Below are positions 23,939 through 30,843 of a stretch of 64,000 bases of DNA, one piece after another. Numbering within the stretch: position 1 is the stretch's first letter; every line of letters starts with the position of its first letter. This DNA is from Salinarimonas soli (GTDB lineage Bacteria; Pseudomonadota; Alphaproteobacteria; Rhizobiales; Beijerinckiaceae), in assembly GCF_008386575.1 (NCBI RefSeq), contig NZ_VUOA01000006.1, positions 29,136 to 93,135 of the forward strand. The letters are read 5' to 3'. The position numbers and the translations under genes were made by a program. A model generated the notes under the pieces. That model was not told the origin of the DNA. It saw only the letters and a program-made list of their open reading frames with translations, and did no database searches.

Positions 23939-24373
23939 ATGGTGGGTTTCGACAAGGCGGCACTGGAGCGTCTGATGGCGCTTGGCCGTCGTCGCGGCCA
24001 TCTCACGACGGGCGACCTGGAGGCGGAGCTTCCGGTGAACGCGATGGATCCCGACGAGATTGCCCTCGTCATCGTGCACCTGGAGGAAGCCGGGATCCCG
24101 GTCGAGGTCGACGCCGCGCTGCTGACGGGCGGCGCCCGGCCTGCAGCCCTGCGACCGGACGAGCCCTCCATCATCCTGCCCGCGCGCGAGATCGCCGTTC
24201 CGCCCGCCGGTCCCGCGAGCGACACCGCCGCCGCGGCGCCCGTGCGCGCTCCGGCCGGCGCCGTGGACGAGGGGCGCGCCGGGGGTGGGCATACGCATTG
24301 GGTCGTCGCCATGGGCGGCCTGCTCGCCGTCGCCGTGCTGATCGCGATCCTCGTCGTGGCCAACTCAGCCTGA
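23939..24373 (+). CDS. Sigma-70 region 1.1-like domain with C-terminal membrane helix
   Basis: 144 aa. Residues 5-55 (ALERLMALGRRRGHLTTGDLEAELP, then NAMDPDEIALVIVHLEEAGIPVEV) strongly resemble sigma-70 region 1.1, the autoinhibitory module of housekeeping sigma factors. No DNA-binding or core-binding region follows. Instead there is a Pro/Ala-rich linker (about 60-115) and one C-terminal hydrophobic helix (about 121-141, VVAMGGLLAVAVLIAILVVA). The start at 23939 follows GGAGG by 7 bp; a TTG at 23909 is less likely. The function is unknown; it could tether or titrate a partner of RNA polymerase at the membrane. Confidence 0.78.
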   Translation: MVGFDKAALERLMALGRRRGHLTTGDLEAELPVNAMDPDEIALVIVHLEEAGIPVEVDAALLTGGARPAALRPDEPSIILPAREIAVPPAGPASDTAAAAPVRAPAGAVDEGRAGGGHTHWVVAMGGLLAVAVLIAILVVANSA

Positions 24374-24566
24374 GCGAGCATCCGGCCCGACGTCACGCAA
24401 CTGAGCATCGAGCAACACGCCGAACTGTATTCCTTTAACCTACGTTATCATCTTGCGCTGCTGTGCGGCATCTTGGCGTTTGCTGACGGCTGGGTCGTTT
24501 TTTACCCTCCGTTCATCGCCGCGCCTCACACTCGCGCGCGGTCACGAACGAGGGGCAGGTCGCTGC

Positions 24567-24770
24567 ATGCTTACCTTTCGCCTGAACGAGTCCGAGGCCA
24601 CCACGATCATGGTGGCGTTGCGCGAGCTCCAGGAGCGTATGGAATCGCTCCCCGCCGACATCCAGGACCTCACCGAGGGCAACCTCCTCGACGAGCTCGG
24701 CATCGACGATCTGTGCCACCGGATGCGGGGCGTGCTCGCAGGCGAGCCCGAAGCCTCGATCGCCGCGTGA
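24567..24770 (+). CDS. Small acidic hypothetical protein
   Basis: 67 aa, soluble, acidic and helical (LNESEATTIMVALRELQERMESLPADIQDLTEGNLLDELGIDDLCHRM). I do not recognise a family. The start at ATG 24567 follows AGGGGCAGG; a longer frame from 24453 has no coding character. The upstream 190 bp (24374-24566) are relatively AT-rich and probably hold its promoter. A three-codon-biased composition like its neighbours supports it being real. Confidence 0.55.
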   Translation: MLTFRLNESEATTIMVALRELQERMESLPADIQDLTEGNLLDELGIDDLCHRMRGVLAGEPEASIAA

Positions 24771-24807
24771 GGCGAACGCGGGGGCCGGTTCGCGGGTTGA
24801 GGGGGCC

Positions 24808-25059
24808 ATGAGAGAGAGCCCCATCGCCTGGACCCGCCCCGAGATCGCCGGCATCCCCACCCGCCGCGTCGTCGGCCATGTGGGTGAGGTGGAGGTCGGC
24901 GCGGTCGAGTTCGACGCCACGAACCGCCTCTGGCTCTGGTCGAGCCCGCTTGCCGAGGACGCGTGGGGCTGGGCGCCCTCGGAGGATGGGGCCAAGCAGG
25001 CGCTTGACTTGTGGCTGCGCGCCTGGCTCGCCCCCTTCCGCCCGTTCTTTCAGCCTTGA
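24808..25059 (+). CDS. Small hypothetical protein, Trp-rich
   Basis: 83 aa, soluble, with seven Trp residues (for example LWLWSSPLAEDAWGWAPSEDGAKQALDLWLRAWLAPF). The beta-strand-like N-terminus (VVGHVGEVEVGAVEFDATNRLWLW) followed by a helix suggests a small folded domain. I do not recognise a family. It lies 32 bp before the DUF938 gene and is probably co-transcribed with it. Confidence 0.55.
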   Translation: MRESPIAWTRPEIAGIPTRRVVGHVGEVEVGAVEFDATNRLWLWSSPLAEDAWGWAPSEDGAKQALDLWLRAWLAPFRPFFQP

Positions 25060-25091
25060 CGCGGCCGCCCGCCGCGGGCACCGACGGCGTC

Positions 25092-25709
25092 ATGGAATTC
25101 GATCCCGTCGACGCCCTCGAGAGCCCTTCCGTCCAGCGCAACCGCGAGCCGATCCTCGCAGTCCTGCGCGGGGTGCTCCCGCCCACGGGCCTCGTCCTGG
25201 AGGTCGCGAGCGGCACGGGGGAGCACGCGGTGCACCTGGCCGGCGCCCTCCCCGGCCTCCGCTGGCAGCCGACCGACGCCGATCCCGCCGCGCTGCGCAG
25301 CATCGCGGCTCATCGCGCCAGGGCCGGGCTGCCGAACCTTCTCCCCCCGATTCCGCTCGACGCGGCGGGCGCTTGGCCGGCGGATCTGCGGGCCGACGCG
25401 GTGGTCTCGATCAACATGATCCATATCGCCCCCTGGGCCGCCACCCACGGCCTCATGGCGGGTGCGGCCGCGGTGCTGCCGCCGGGCGGGGTCCTGTATC
25501 TCTACGGCCCGTTCCGCGAGGACGGCGTGGCGACCGCGGAGAGCAACGAGGCCTTCGATCTCGACCTGCGGGCCCGCGACCCCGCCTGGGGCCTGCGCGA
25601 CCTCGACGCGGTCGCGGGCCTCGCGGAGCGCCACGGCCTTGCGCTCGCCGAGCGCATCGCCATGCCGGCCAACAACTTGAGCGTGGTGTTCCGCCGGGCG
25701 GGTGGCTGA
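25092..25709 (+). CDS. DUF938 SAM-dependent methyltransferase-like protein
   Basis: 205 aa. DUF938 family with a class I methyltransferase fold: N-terminal SPSVQRNREPILAVLRGVLPPTGLVLEVASGTGEHAVHLAGALPGLRWQPTDAD contains motif I (EVASGTGEH) and the acidic end of beta-2; INMIHIAPWAATHGLMAGAAAVLPPGGVLYLYGPF is the later core. FREDGVATAESNEAFDLDLRARDPAWGLRDL is diagnostic of the family. The substrate is not known. Start at ATG 25092. Confidence 0.87.
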   Translation: MEFDPVDALESPSVQRNREPILAVLRGVLPPTGLVLEVASGTGEHAVHLAGALPGLRWQPTDADPAALRSIAAHRARAGLPNLLPPIPLDAAGAWPADLRADAVVSINMIHIAPWAATHGLMAGAAAVLPPGGVLYLYGPFREDGVATAESNEAFDLDLRARDPAWGLRDLDAVAGLAERHGLALAERIAMPANNLSVVFRRAGG

Positions 25710-25730
25710 GAGGTCGTTTCCCCACACTCA

Positions 25731-25862
25731 CCCTCATCCTGAGGCGCGACCCCGGACTTGGTCCGGTGGAGCCTCGAAGGGCGCTCCAGGAATCTCCCTC
25801 CGGCTCACGAGCGTCCTGCGTGCTTCGAGACGGCCTGCCCCGCAGGCCTCCTCAGCATGAGG
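25731..25862. repeat. Long dispersed palindromic element, copy 4 (best preserved)
   Basis: CCCTCATCCTGAGG (25731-25744) pairs with CCTCAGCATGAGG (25850-25862). Inside are GACCCCGGACTTGGTCCGGTGG, the GCCTCGAAG / CTTCGAGAC arms and the hairpin GGCCTGCCCCGCAGGCC. As RNA it would form a closed multi-stem fold. Located between convergent genes. Confidence 0.87.
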
Positions 25863-25877
25863 CGGGTGGAGAACCCC

Positions 25878-26723
25878 CTACCCTGCCGCTCCCATCCGCT
25901 CACAGCGGGACGCGCCGTGGCCCGCGCGGGCCAGGCGCTCGGCGAGCGCGGGGAGGATGATCGCCGCTTCATCCGCCAGCGGCCAGGGCGGGTTGATCAC
26001 GACGAGGCCGCAGCCGTTGAGGCGGTTCGGGTTATCGGGGCTGTCCACCAGAAGCTCGAGGCGCAGCACCGGGCGCGGGGCATCAGCGAGGGGCATCAGA
26101 GCGTGGTCCACGGCGCGGGTGTCCTTGATCGGGTACCAGCCCGCGAAGATCCCCGTCGGCCACTTGCGCAGAGCCTTCAGGAGCTCGGCCGGGAGGCGCT
26201 CCATCTCGCCCGGGGTCTCAAAGGGCGGATCGACGAGGACGAGGCCGCGCCGCTCGCGGGGCGGGATCAGGGCATGGAGCGCCGTCCAGCCGTCGAGATG
26301 CATCACCTTGACGTTCGTGGCGCTCATGAAGCGCTCGGCAAGCTTCGCATGGTCGGTGGGGTGGAGCTCGACCGCGACGGCGCGGTCGGCCGGCCGCAGC
26401 ATCTCGCGGGCGACCGCCGGCGAACCCGGATAGGCGTCGGCGCCGTGGCGCGCCCGCACCGCCGCAAGCACCGCACGATAGGGCGTGATCAGCGCCTCGA
26501 CGTCGGGGGCGAAGGGCGCGTCGAGCCGGCCCACGCCCTCGCCCCATTCGCCCGTGCGCCTCGCCTGCTCGCTCTGGAGATCGTAGAGGCCGATACCCGC
26601 ATGGGTGTCGATCACCCGGAAGGGCGTGTCCTTGCGCTTGAGGTAGTCGATGAGGCGCGCGAGCAGCACGTGCTTCATGACGTCGGCGAAGTTGCCGGCG
26701 TGAAAGGCGTGCCGGTAGTTCAT
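25878..26723 (-). CDS. rlmJ: 23S rRNA (adenine(2030)-N6)-methyltransferase
   Basis: 281 aa, normal length. The N-terminus MNYRHAFHAGNFADVMKHVLLARLIDYLKRKDTPFRVIDTHAGIGLYDL is highly characteristic of RlmJ. The catalytic motif IV-type sequence LVLVDPPFETPGEMERL (DPPF) is present, as is GWYPIKD. It methylates A2030 in 23S rRNA using SAM. It converges with the DUF938 gene across the long palindromic element. Confidence 0.92.
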   Translation of the reverse strand: MNYRHAFHAGNFADVMKHVLLARLIDYLKRKDTPFRVIDTHAGIGLYDLQSEQARRTGEWGEGVGRLDAPFAPDVEALITPYRAVLAAVRARHGADAYPGSPAVAREMLRPADRAVAVELHPTDHAKLAERFMSATNVKVMHLDGWTALHALIPPRERRGLVLVDPPFETPGEMERLPAELLKALRKWPTGIFAGWYPIKDTRAVDHALMPLADAPRPVLRLELLVDSPDNPNRLNGCGLVVINPPWPLADEAAIILPALAERLARAGHGASRCERMGAAG

Positions 26724-26787
26724 GGGACGCTCCGGATGGAAAACGGGGCGACCGGCCCCGGCGGGCGGGTGAGCCCGGTGCCCGCCC

Positions 26788-27432
26788 TCAACGCACGGGG
26801 TCGACGTGCAGGTCCCCGCCCCGGCAGCCGTCCCGGTCGACCTCGCGGCAGGCCACGAAACCTTTCAGGGTGCGGTCGAGGCAGATGCGGACCTCCTGGA
26901 GGGCGCCGCGCCGGCAGGCAACCGCCATCATGTCGGGGCGAAGGCCTGGATTGGCGGCCGCGAAGGCGCGCTCGATCTCGACGGGCGCGATGGTCAGGGG
27001 CTCGCGGGCGTCGCGGAAGCGGTCCGGGATCGTCACCCGGTCGCGCGCCTGGCCCGCGGCGCGAAAGTAGGAGAGCGGATCGAGGCCGGAGCAGGTGCCG
27101 TGCTTGCGCCATTGATGGCGGGCGAGCCCCTCGCTCGGCAGCACCCGGCGGGCCTCGTCGAGGGCGACCCGGGTGGGCGTCCGCTCGGCGCCGCAGGCGG
27201 TCGGGTAGCCCCGCTCGTTCTGCGGCCACAGGCCGTGCACCACGAAGCCGAGGCCGCTGCCCGGCGCGCATTGATCGCGATCCCGGCGCCCGCCCTCCGA
27301 CGCGCAGAACCCAGGCGACCAGGACAGGGCCAGGACGTAGAAGTCGAAGGAGCCGGGCTCGGCTCCCCGCGTCTCACCAGAGGCCGGCGCCGCGGCGAGC
27401 AGCGCCGCCACCGCGAGGGCCGCTGCCCTCAC
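26788..27432 (-). CDS. Secreted ribonuclease T2 family protein
   Basis: 214 aa. A signal peptide (about 1-19) is followed by an RNase T2 fold: FDFYVLALSWSPGFC, CAS1 motif VHGLWPQ (H66) and CAS2 motif HQWRKHGTCSG (H106, K110, H111). These are the full catalytic set of acid endoribonucleases. Cysteines at the usual disulfide positions support periplasmic or extracellular action. The start overlaps by 4 bp the end of a gene for a small Cys-containing secreted protein, so the two are translationally coupled. Confidence 0.9.
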   Translation of the reverse strand: MRAAALAVAALLAAAPASGETRGAEPGSFDFYVLALSWSPGFCASEGGRRDRDQCAPGSGLGFVVHGLWPQNERGYPTACGAERTPTRVALDEARRVLPSEGLARHQWRKHGTCSGLDPLSYFRAAGQARDRVTIPDRFRDAREPLTIAPVEIERAFAAANPGLRPDMMAVACRRGALQEVRICLDRTLKGFVACREVDRDGCRGGDLHVDPVR

Positions 27433-27863
27433 GGGCGCTTCATCCGGCAGCCCGGGGCGTCAGCCCAGTGCCGGTCGAGGCCGTGGACGCACCACGTCAC
27501 GCCCCAGCCGAAGCCCGCGAAGCCGAGATCCTCGCGCACCACGTAGTCGATGCGGCGCTTGCGCCCGTCGTTCACGTGGGCGACCGCCGTGCAGAAGCGG
27601 CGGGGGATGAGGTCGAGGCCGTCCGGGCGCCAGGCGACGGGGTTGATCTGCTCGTAGGCCACGAGCCGCAGACCCTCGGTCCAGAACTTGTCCTCGCGGC
27701 TCGCGAAGGCGGCCGTGATGTTCTCCAGGACGCTCGGGTCCTGGCAGGCCGGGATGTTGGCGTCCCAGGGCAGGATGCGCCGCTCGGCCGGCACCACGTC
27801 GCGCGCCTGGACCGCGCTGGCGGCCACGAGGGCCAGGAGGGAGAGAAGCGCAACACGCCGCAT
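27429..27863 (-). CDS. Secreted hypothetical protein coupled to RNase T2
   Basis: 144 aa with a clear signal peptide (MRRVALLSLLALVAASAVQA, cleavage near residue 20). Mature part has four Cys (CQDP, CTAVAH, CVHGLD, CRMK) suitable for two disulfides, and conserved-looking segments such as REDKFWTEGLRLVAYEQINPVAWRPDGLDLIPRRFCTA and RRIDYVVREDLGFAGFGWGVTWCVHGLDRHWADAPGCR. I do not recognise a named family. It precedes and overlaps the RNase T2 gene by 4 bp. A role as a partner, inhibitor or folding aid of that RNase is only a guess. Confidence 0.75.
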   Translation of the reverse strand: MRRVALLSLLALVAASAVQARDVVPAERRILPWDANIPACQDPSVLENITAAFASREDKFWTEGLRLVAYEQINPVAWRPDGLDLIPRRFCTAVAHVNDGRKRRIDYVVREDLGFAGFGWGVTWCVHGLDRHWADAPGCRMKRP

Positions 27864-27990
27864 GGCTGATCCGTTCGATAGGTTTGCCGCGACGATGGCG
27901 GCGGTGTCCCGGAAGGTCAAGGTCGATGCCACGCCCGCGGGCACGAGAGAGCCCGAGTGTGGCAAAGCTGTCGCGACGGCAGGCCGCCGG

Positions 27991-29022
27991 TCAGTAGAGG
28001 GGCACCCCCGTCCCGAGCTGCGGCGAGCCGGACGCCTCCCGCGTCCCGCCGCCGAGCGGCATCGGGGCCCCCATCGGCGCGGGTCCAGGCGAGCGGCCCG
28101 GCATCGGCGTGAAGCGGGGCTCCGCCGACGAGGCCATGGCGCGGGCCGGGGACGGCCCGGGGCCCTGCGACACGGGCCCGAGGGTCTCGGCGTCGGGCTC
28201 CTCCTCGGAGAACTCGGGCTCCGCCGCGGGCTGCTGGACCCAGCCGGGTTTGGGCTGCGGGCGCGGCGCGGGCCGCGACCAGTCGGCGGGGGGCTGGAAC
28301 CGGCCGTGGCTCATCACGGCGGCCGCCGTGGGTTCGGTCAGACGGGGCGAGAACTTCAGCACGGGCTTGCAGATCCGGCGCGTGCCCCGCGCGTCGTGGC
28401 GGGCGAGGTCGAGATGGAAGTGGTCGTAGTGGAACATGTCGGCGCCCGGGCCAAGCACGGTCGTGAAGTGCCGGCAGGCGCCCACGAACACCTCGCGCAG
28501 AAACTCCTGCTCCTCCGGCTGCCCCCGCCAGCCCTTCACCACGGTGATCTCGCGACCGTCGGCGAACACGAAGGCGGAGATGTCCACCGCGTTGCCGAAG
28601 GCGTGCTCGGACAGGCGCGCGCCGCGCTGGTTGTTGCGCGGGCGGCAGTTGTAGGAGCCCGACTTCATCTCCACCACGGGCTGGCCGAAATAGAGCGCGG
28701 CGGCGGGCTGGACGGTGTCGTCGAGCCAGGTGTCCACCTTCGGGATGATGGGGCAGCCGAGCGTCGCCTGCCGGCTGAGGCCCACGGTGCCGCCCGCGAA
28801 GGCCGCGACGCGGAACGGATAGGTGATGCCGCAGGTGCCCGGTCCGTCGATGGGCGAGGTGCGCGACATATAGGCGGAGTTCGTCACCTGGCGGGCGGCG
28901 AGGCAGGCCTCCTCGGCCTGCGTTCGCCACGCCTCGCGCTGCTCGCCCTTGAACAGGCCGCACCCCGTGAGACCGAAGCCCACGACAACGAGAACCGAGA
29001 AGGCAACACCACGACGCAACAT
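27991..29022 (-). CDS. Extensin-like C-terminal domain lipoprotein
   Basis: 343 aa. The N-terminal lipoprotein signal has lipobox LTGC (Cys near residue 21). The extensin-like domain (about 40-215) includes CGITYPFRVAAF, LGCPIIPKVDTWLDDTVQPAAALYFGQPV, SYNCRPRNNQRGARLSEHAFGNAVDISAFVFADGREITV and FHYDHFHLDLARHD, a His/Asp metal-site pattern similar to D-Ala-D-Ala metallopeptidases (M15-like). The C-terminal third is a Pro/Ala/Gly-rich low-complexity tail. It probably acts on or binds peptidoglycan; activity is inferred. It is divergent from the amidase gene across a 210-bp gap in which I see no other feature. Confidence 0.83.
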   Translation of the reverse strand: MLRRGVAFSVLVVVGFGLTGCGLFKGEQREAWRTQAEEACLAARQVTNSAYMSRTSPIDGPGTCGITYPFRVAAFAGGTVGLSRQATLGCPIIPKVDTWLDDTVQPAAALYFGQPVVEMKSGSYNCRPRNNQRGARLSEHAFGNAVDISAFVFADGREITVVKGWRGQPEEQEFLREVFVGACRHFTTVLGPGADMFHYDHFHLDLARHDARGTRRICKPVLKFSPRLTEPTAAAVMSHGRFQPPADWSRPAPRPQPKPGWVQQPAAEPEFSEEEPDAETLGPVSQGPGPSPARAMASSAEPRFTPMPGRSPGPAPMGAPMPLGGGTREASGSPQLGTGVPLY

Positions 29023-29234
29023 GCCCCTCAAATGCGCAGCCCGCGGTAAAGACGGCGTCAACCCTGATCGGCCCGGATTGCCCCGATTCGGAGCACGGCG
29101 CCGTCCTTCGCCTCGCGACGGGGCGGCGCCCGCATGCTAGACCAGCCCATCACCGCGACGAGCCCGGCTCGCGCCGCCAGGGGCGGCCGTGGCCCGCGCC
29201 CCAGGGGATCCCCTCCCCGCTGCCCGAGGCTCCC

Positions 29235-30476
29235 ATGCAGTCGCTCATCGAGATCCGCCGCCGCATCGAGGCCGGCTCGCTCACGCCCGAGGCCGCGATC
29301 CGCGCCTCCCTGGAGGCGGTCGCCGCCGGCGACGACGCGATCCGGGCTTTCGTGCACCTCGACCCCACGGCGGGGCCGGGCCGCGAGGGACCGCTCCAGG
29401 GGATCGCGGTGGGGGTGAAGGACATCGTCGACGTGGCGGGCCAGCCGACGGGCATGGGCTCCCCGATCTATGACGGCTGGCGCCCCTTCGCCGACGCGCC
29501 CGTGACGAGCCTCCTGCGCCGGGCAGGCGCTACGCCTGTCGGCAAGACCTCCACCACGGCGTTCGCCTATATCGACCCCACCCCGACCCGGAACCCGCGT
29601 AATCCCGCCCACACGCCGGGGGGCTCCTCGTCGGGGTCGGCGGCGGCGGTGGCGGCCGGGATGGTACCCCTCGCGATCGGCACGCAGACCGGCGGCTCGG
29701 TGATCCGCCCCGCCTCGTTCTGCGGCGTCGCGGCGATCAAGCCCTCCTACCGCATGCTGCCCGCGATCGGCGTGAAGTGCTTCTCCTGGAGCCTCGACAC
29801 GGTCGGCCTCTTCGCGGCGGGCGTCGCCGACGTGGCCTACGGGCTTGCCGCGCTCACCGGCCGGGGCGAGCTCCTGCCCCAGGGCGAGCCCGGGGCCCCG
29901 CGCATCGGCGTCGTGGTCCAGGACTTCGCGGGCGAGGCCGATCCGGCGATCCTTCAGGCGGTCGAGCAGGCGGCCGCCGCGGCGGAGGCGGAGGGCGCGC
30001 GGGTCACTCGGGTGAACCTGCCGCCGATCTTCGCCGCCGCCTTCGCGGCCCATGCCACGATCCAGGACTTCGAGGCCGCGCAGGCGCTCGCCTTCGAGCA
30101 AGACCGCCACCGCGACGCGCTGCCCCCGCTGCTACGCGGTCTCCTCGACGCCGCGGCGGGGATCGAGCCCGGGGCCTACGACGCGGCGCGCTCCACCGCC
30201 AACCGCGCCCGGGGCGCCCTGCGCGACGTGTTCCTCGATGTCGACGTGCTCCTCACGGTCTCGGCGCCGGGCCCCGCGCCCGAGACCCTCGCCTCCACGG
30301 GAACCTCCGCCTTCAACCGGCTCTGGACCCTCATGGGCACCCCGTGCGTGAACGTGCCGGGCCTCGCGGATGCCCGGGGCCTGCCGCTCGGCGTGCAAGT
30401 CGTGGCGCCGTTCGGGGCGGATGCGCTGGCGCTTTCGGCGGCGCGTTTCGTCGAGAGCGCGTTGAGGGACGCGTGA
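29235..30476 (+). CDS. Amidase-signature family protein
   Basis: 413 aa. Ser-Ser-Lys amidase: catalytic Lys in GIAVGVKDIVDVAGQPTGMGSP, cis-Ser in TPGGSSSGSAAAVAAGMVPLAIGTQTGGSVIRPASFCGVAAIKPSY (nucleophile Ser in GGSV). FLDVDVLLTVSAPGPAPETL and the final MGTPCVNVPGLADARGLPLGVQVVAPFGADALAL complete the family pattern. It hydrolyses an amide, but the substrate (aryl amide, allophanate-like or other) cannot be read. It is shorter than GatA (about 480 aa), and no gatB/gatC is near, so it is not the tRNA amidotransferase subunit. Confidence 0.85.
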   Translation: MQSLIEIRRRIEAGSLTPEAAIRASLEAVAAGDDAIRAFVHLDPTAGPGREGPLQGIAVGVKDIVDVAGQPTGMGSPIYDGWRPFADAPVTSLLRRAGATPVGKTSTTAFAYIDPTPTRNPRNPAHTPGGSSSGSAAAVAAGMVPLAIGTQTGGSVIRPASFCGVAAIKPSYRMLPAIGVKCFSWSLDTVGLFAAGVADVAYGLAALTGRGELLPQGEPGAPRIGVVVQDFAGEADPAILQAVEQAAAAAEAEGARVTRVNLPPIFAAAFAAHATIQDFEAAQALAFEQDRHRDALPPLLRGLLDAAAGIEPGAYDAARSTANRARGALRDVFLDVDVLLTVSAPGPAPETLASTGTSAFNRLWTLMGTPCVNVPGLADARGLPLGVQVVAPFGADALALSAARFVESALRDA

Positions 30477-30487
30477 GACCGTGCGGA

Positions 30488-30516
30488 CGAAAAATTTTTC
30501 GCCTCGGCAAAACAGA
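30488..30516. terminator. Palindrome and hairpin after the amidase gene
   Basis: A perfect palindrome CGAAAAATTTTTCG (30488-30501) is followed by the small stem GCCTC / GAGGC (about 30501-30519). It sits 10 bp after the amidase stop codon. The AT-rich palindrome is unusual in this GC-rich DNA. A weak terminator is the likely role. Confidence 0.4.
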
Positions 30517-30519
30517 GGC

Positions 30520-30535
30520 TTAACCCATGATTAAC
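30520..30535. promoter_or_regulatory. Full CtrA box TTAA-N7-TTAAC
   Basis: TTAACCCATGATTAAC (30520-30535) matches the complete CtrA consensus, including the final C. It lies 104 bp before the start codon of a 33-residue membrane protein. Alphaproteobacterial CtrA binds such sites at cell-cycle-regulated promoters. Confidence 0.65.
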
Positions 30536-30639
30536 CAAGAACGACATGCCGCTGCGGCGCTTGTCGCATCTTCGCCCACTTGTCGACACGCCAGGGCCTG
30601 CTAATCTCTGCGTCAGGTCCTTCGCAGGGGAGGTGTTGC

Positions 30640-30741
30640 ATGGGCCTCGTGAGCAGATACAATTTGGCTCCGAAGCTGAACGTCGCCGCGGTCTGTGCCG
30701 CCCTGGTCTTCATGGGCGCCATCGTGGCGGGAGTGTTCTGA
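30640..30741 (+). CDS. 33-residue single-pass membrane peptide
   Basis: ATG at 30640, TGA at 30739-30741. A Shine-Dalgarno GGAGGT (30629-30634) stands 5 bp upstream. The peptide begins MGLVSRYNLAPK and then has a 20-residue hydrophobic segment (AAVCAALVFMGAIVAGVF) running to its C-terminus, so it should be a single-pass inner-membrane protein. It is flanked by a CtrA box upstream and a strong intrinsic terminator downstream, which together make a complete small transcription unit. Function unknown. Confidence 0.65.
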   Translation: MGLVSRYNLAPKLNVAAVCAALVFMGAIVAGVF

Positions 30742-30801
30742 TTTCAAAGTATTGACCGCCGGACCCGACGGCCCGGCAGTTTTCGAGACCCGACACTTCC
30801 G

Positions 30802-30830
30802 CCGCCGGAGCGCACCTCCGGCGGTTTTTT
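30802..30830 (+). terminator. Rho-independent terminator
   Basis: 9-bp stem CCGCCGGAG / CTCCGGCGG with a 5-nt loop, followed by six T. It ends the transcript of the 33-residue peptide gene and lies 14 bp from the end of the convergent nadE gene. Confidence 0.88.
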
Positions 30831-30843
30831 CTTGGGGGCGGCG

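Noticed and set aside
29235-30476. Amidase as the GatA subunit of the tRNA amidotransferase.
   Set aside because: Too short and without gatB/gatC neighbours.
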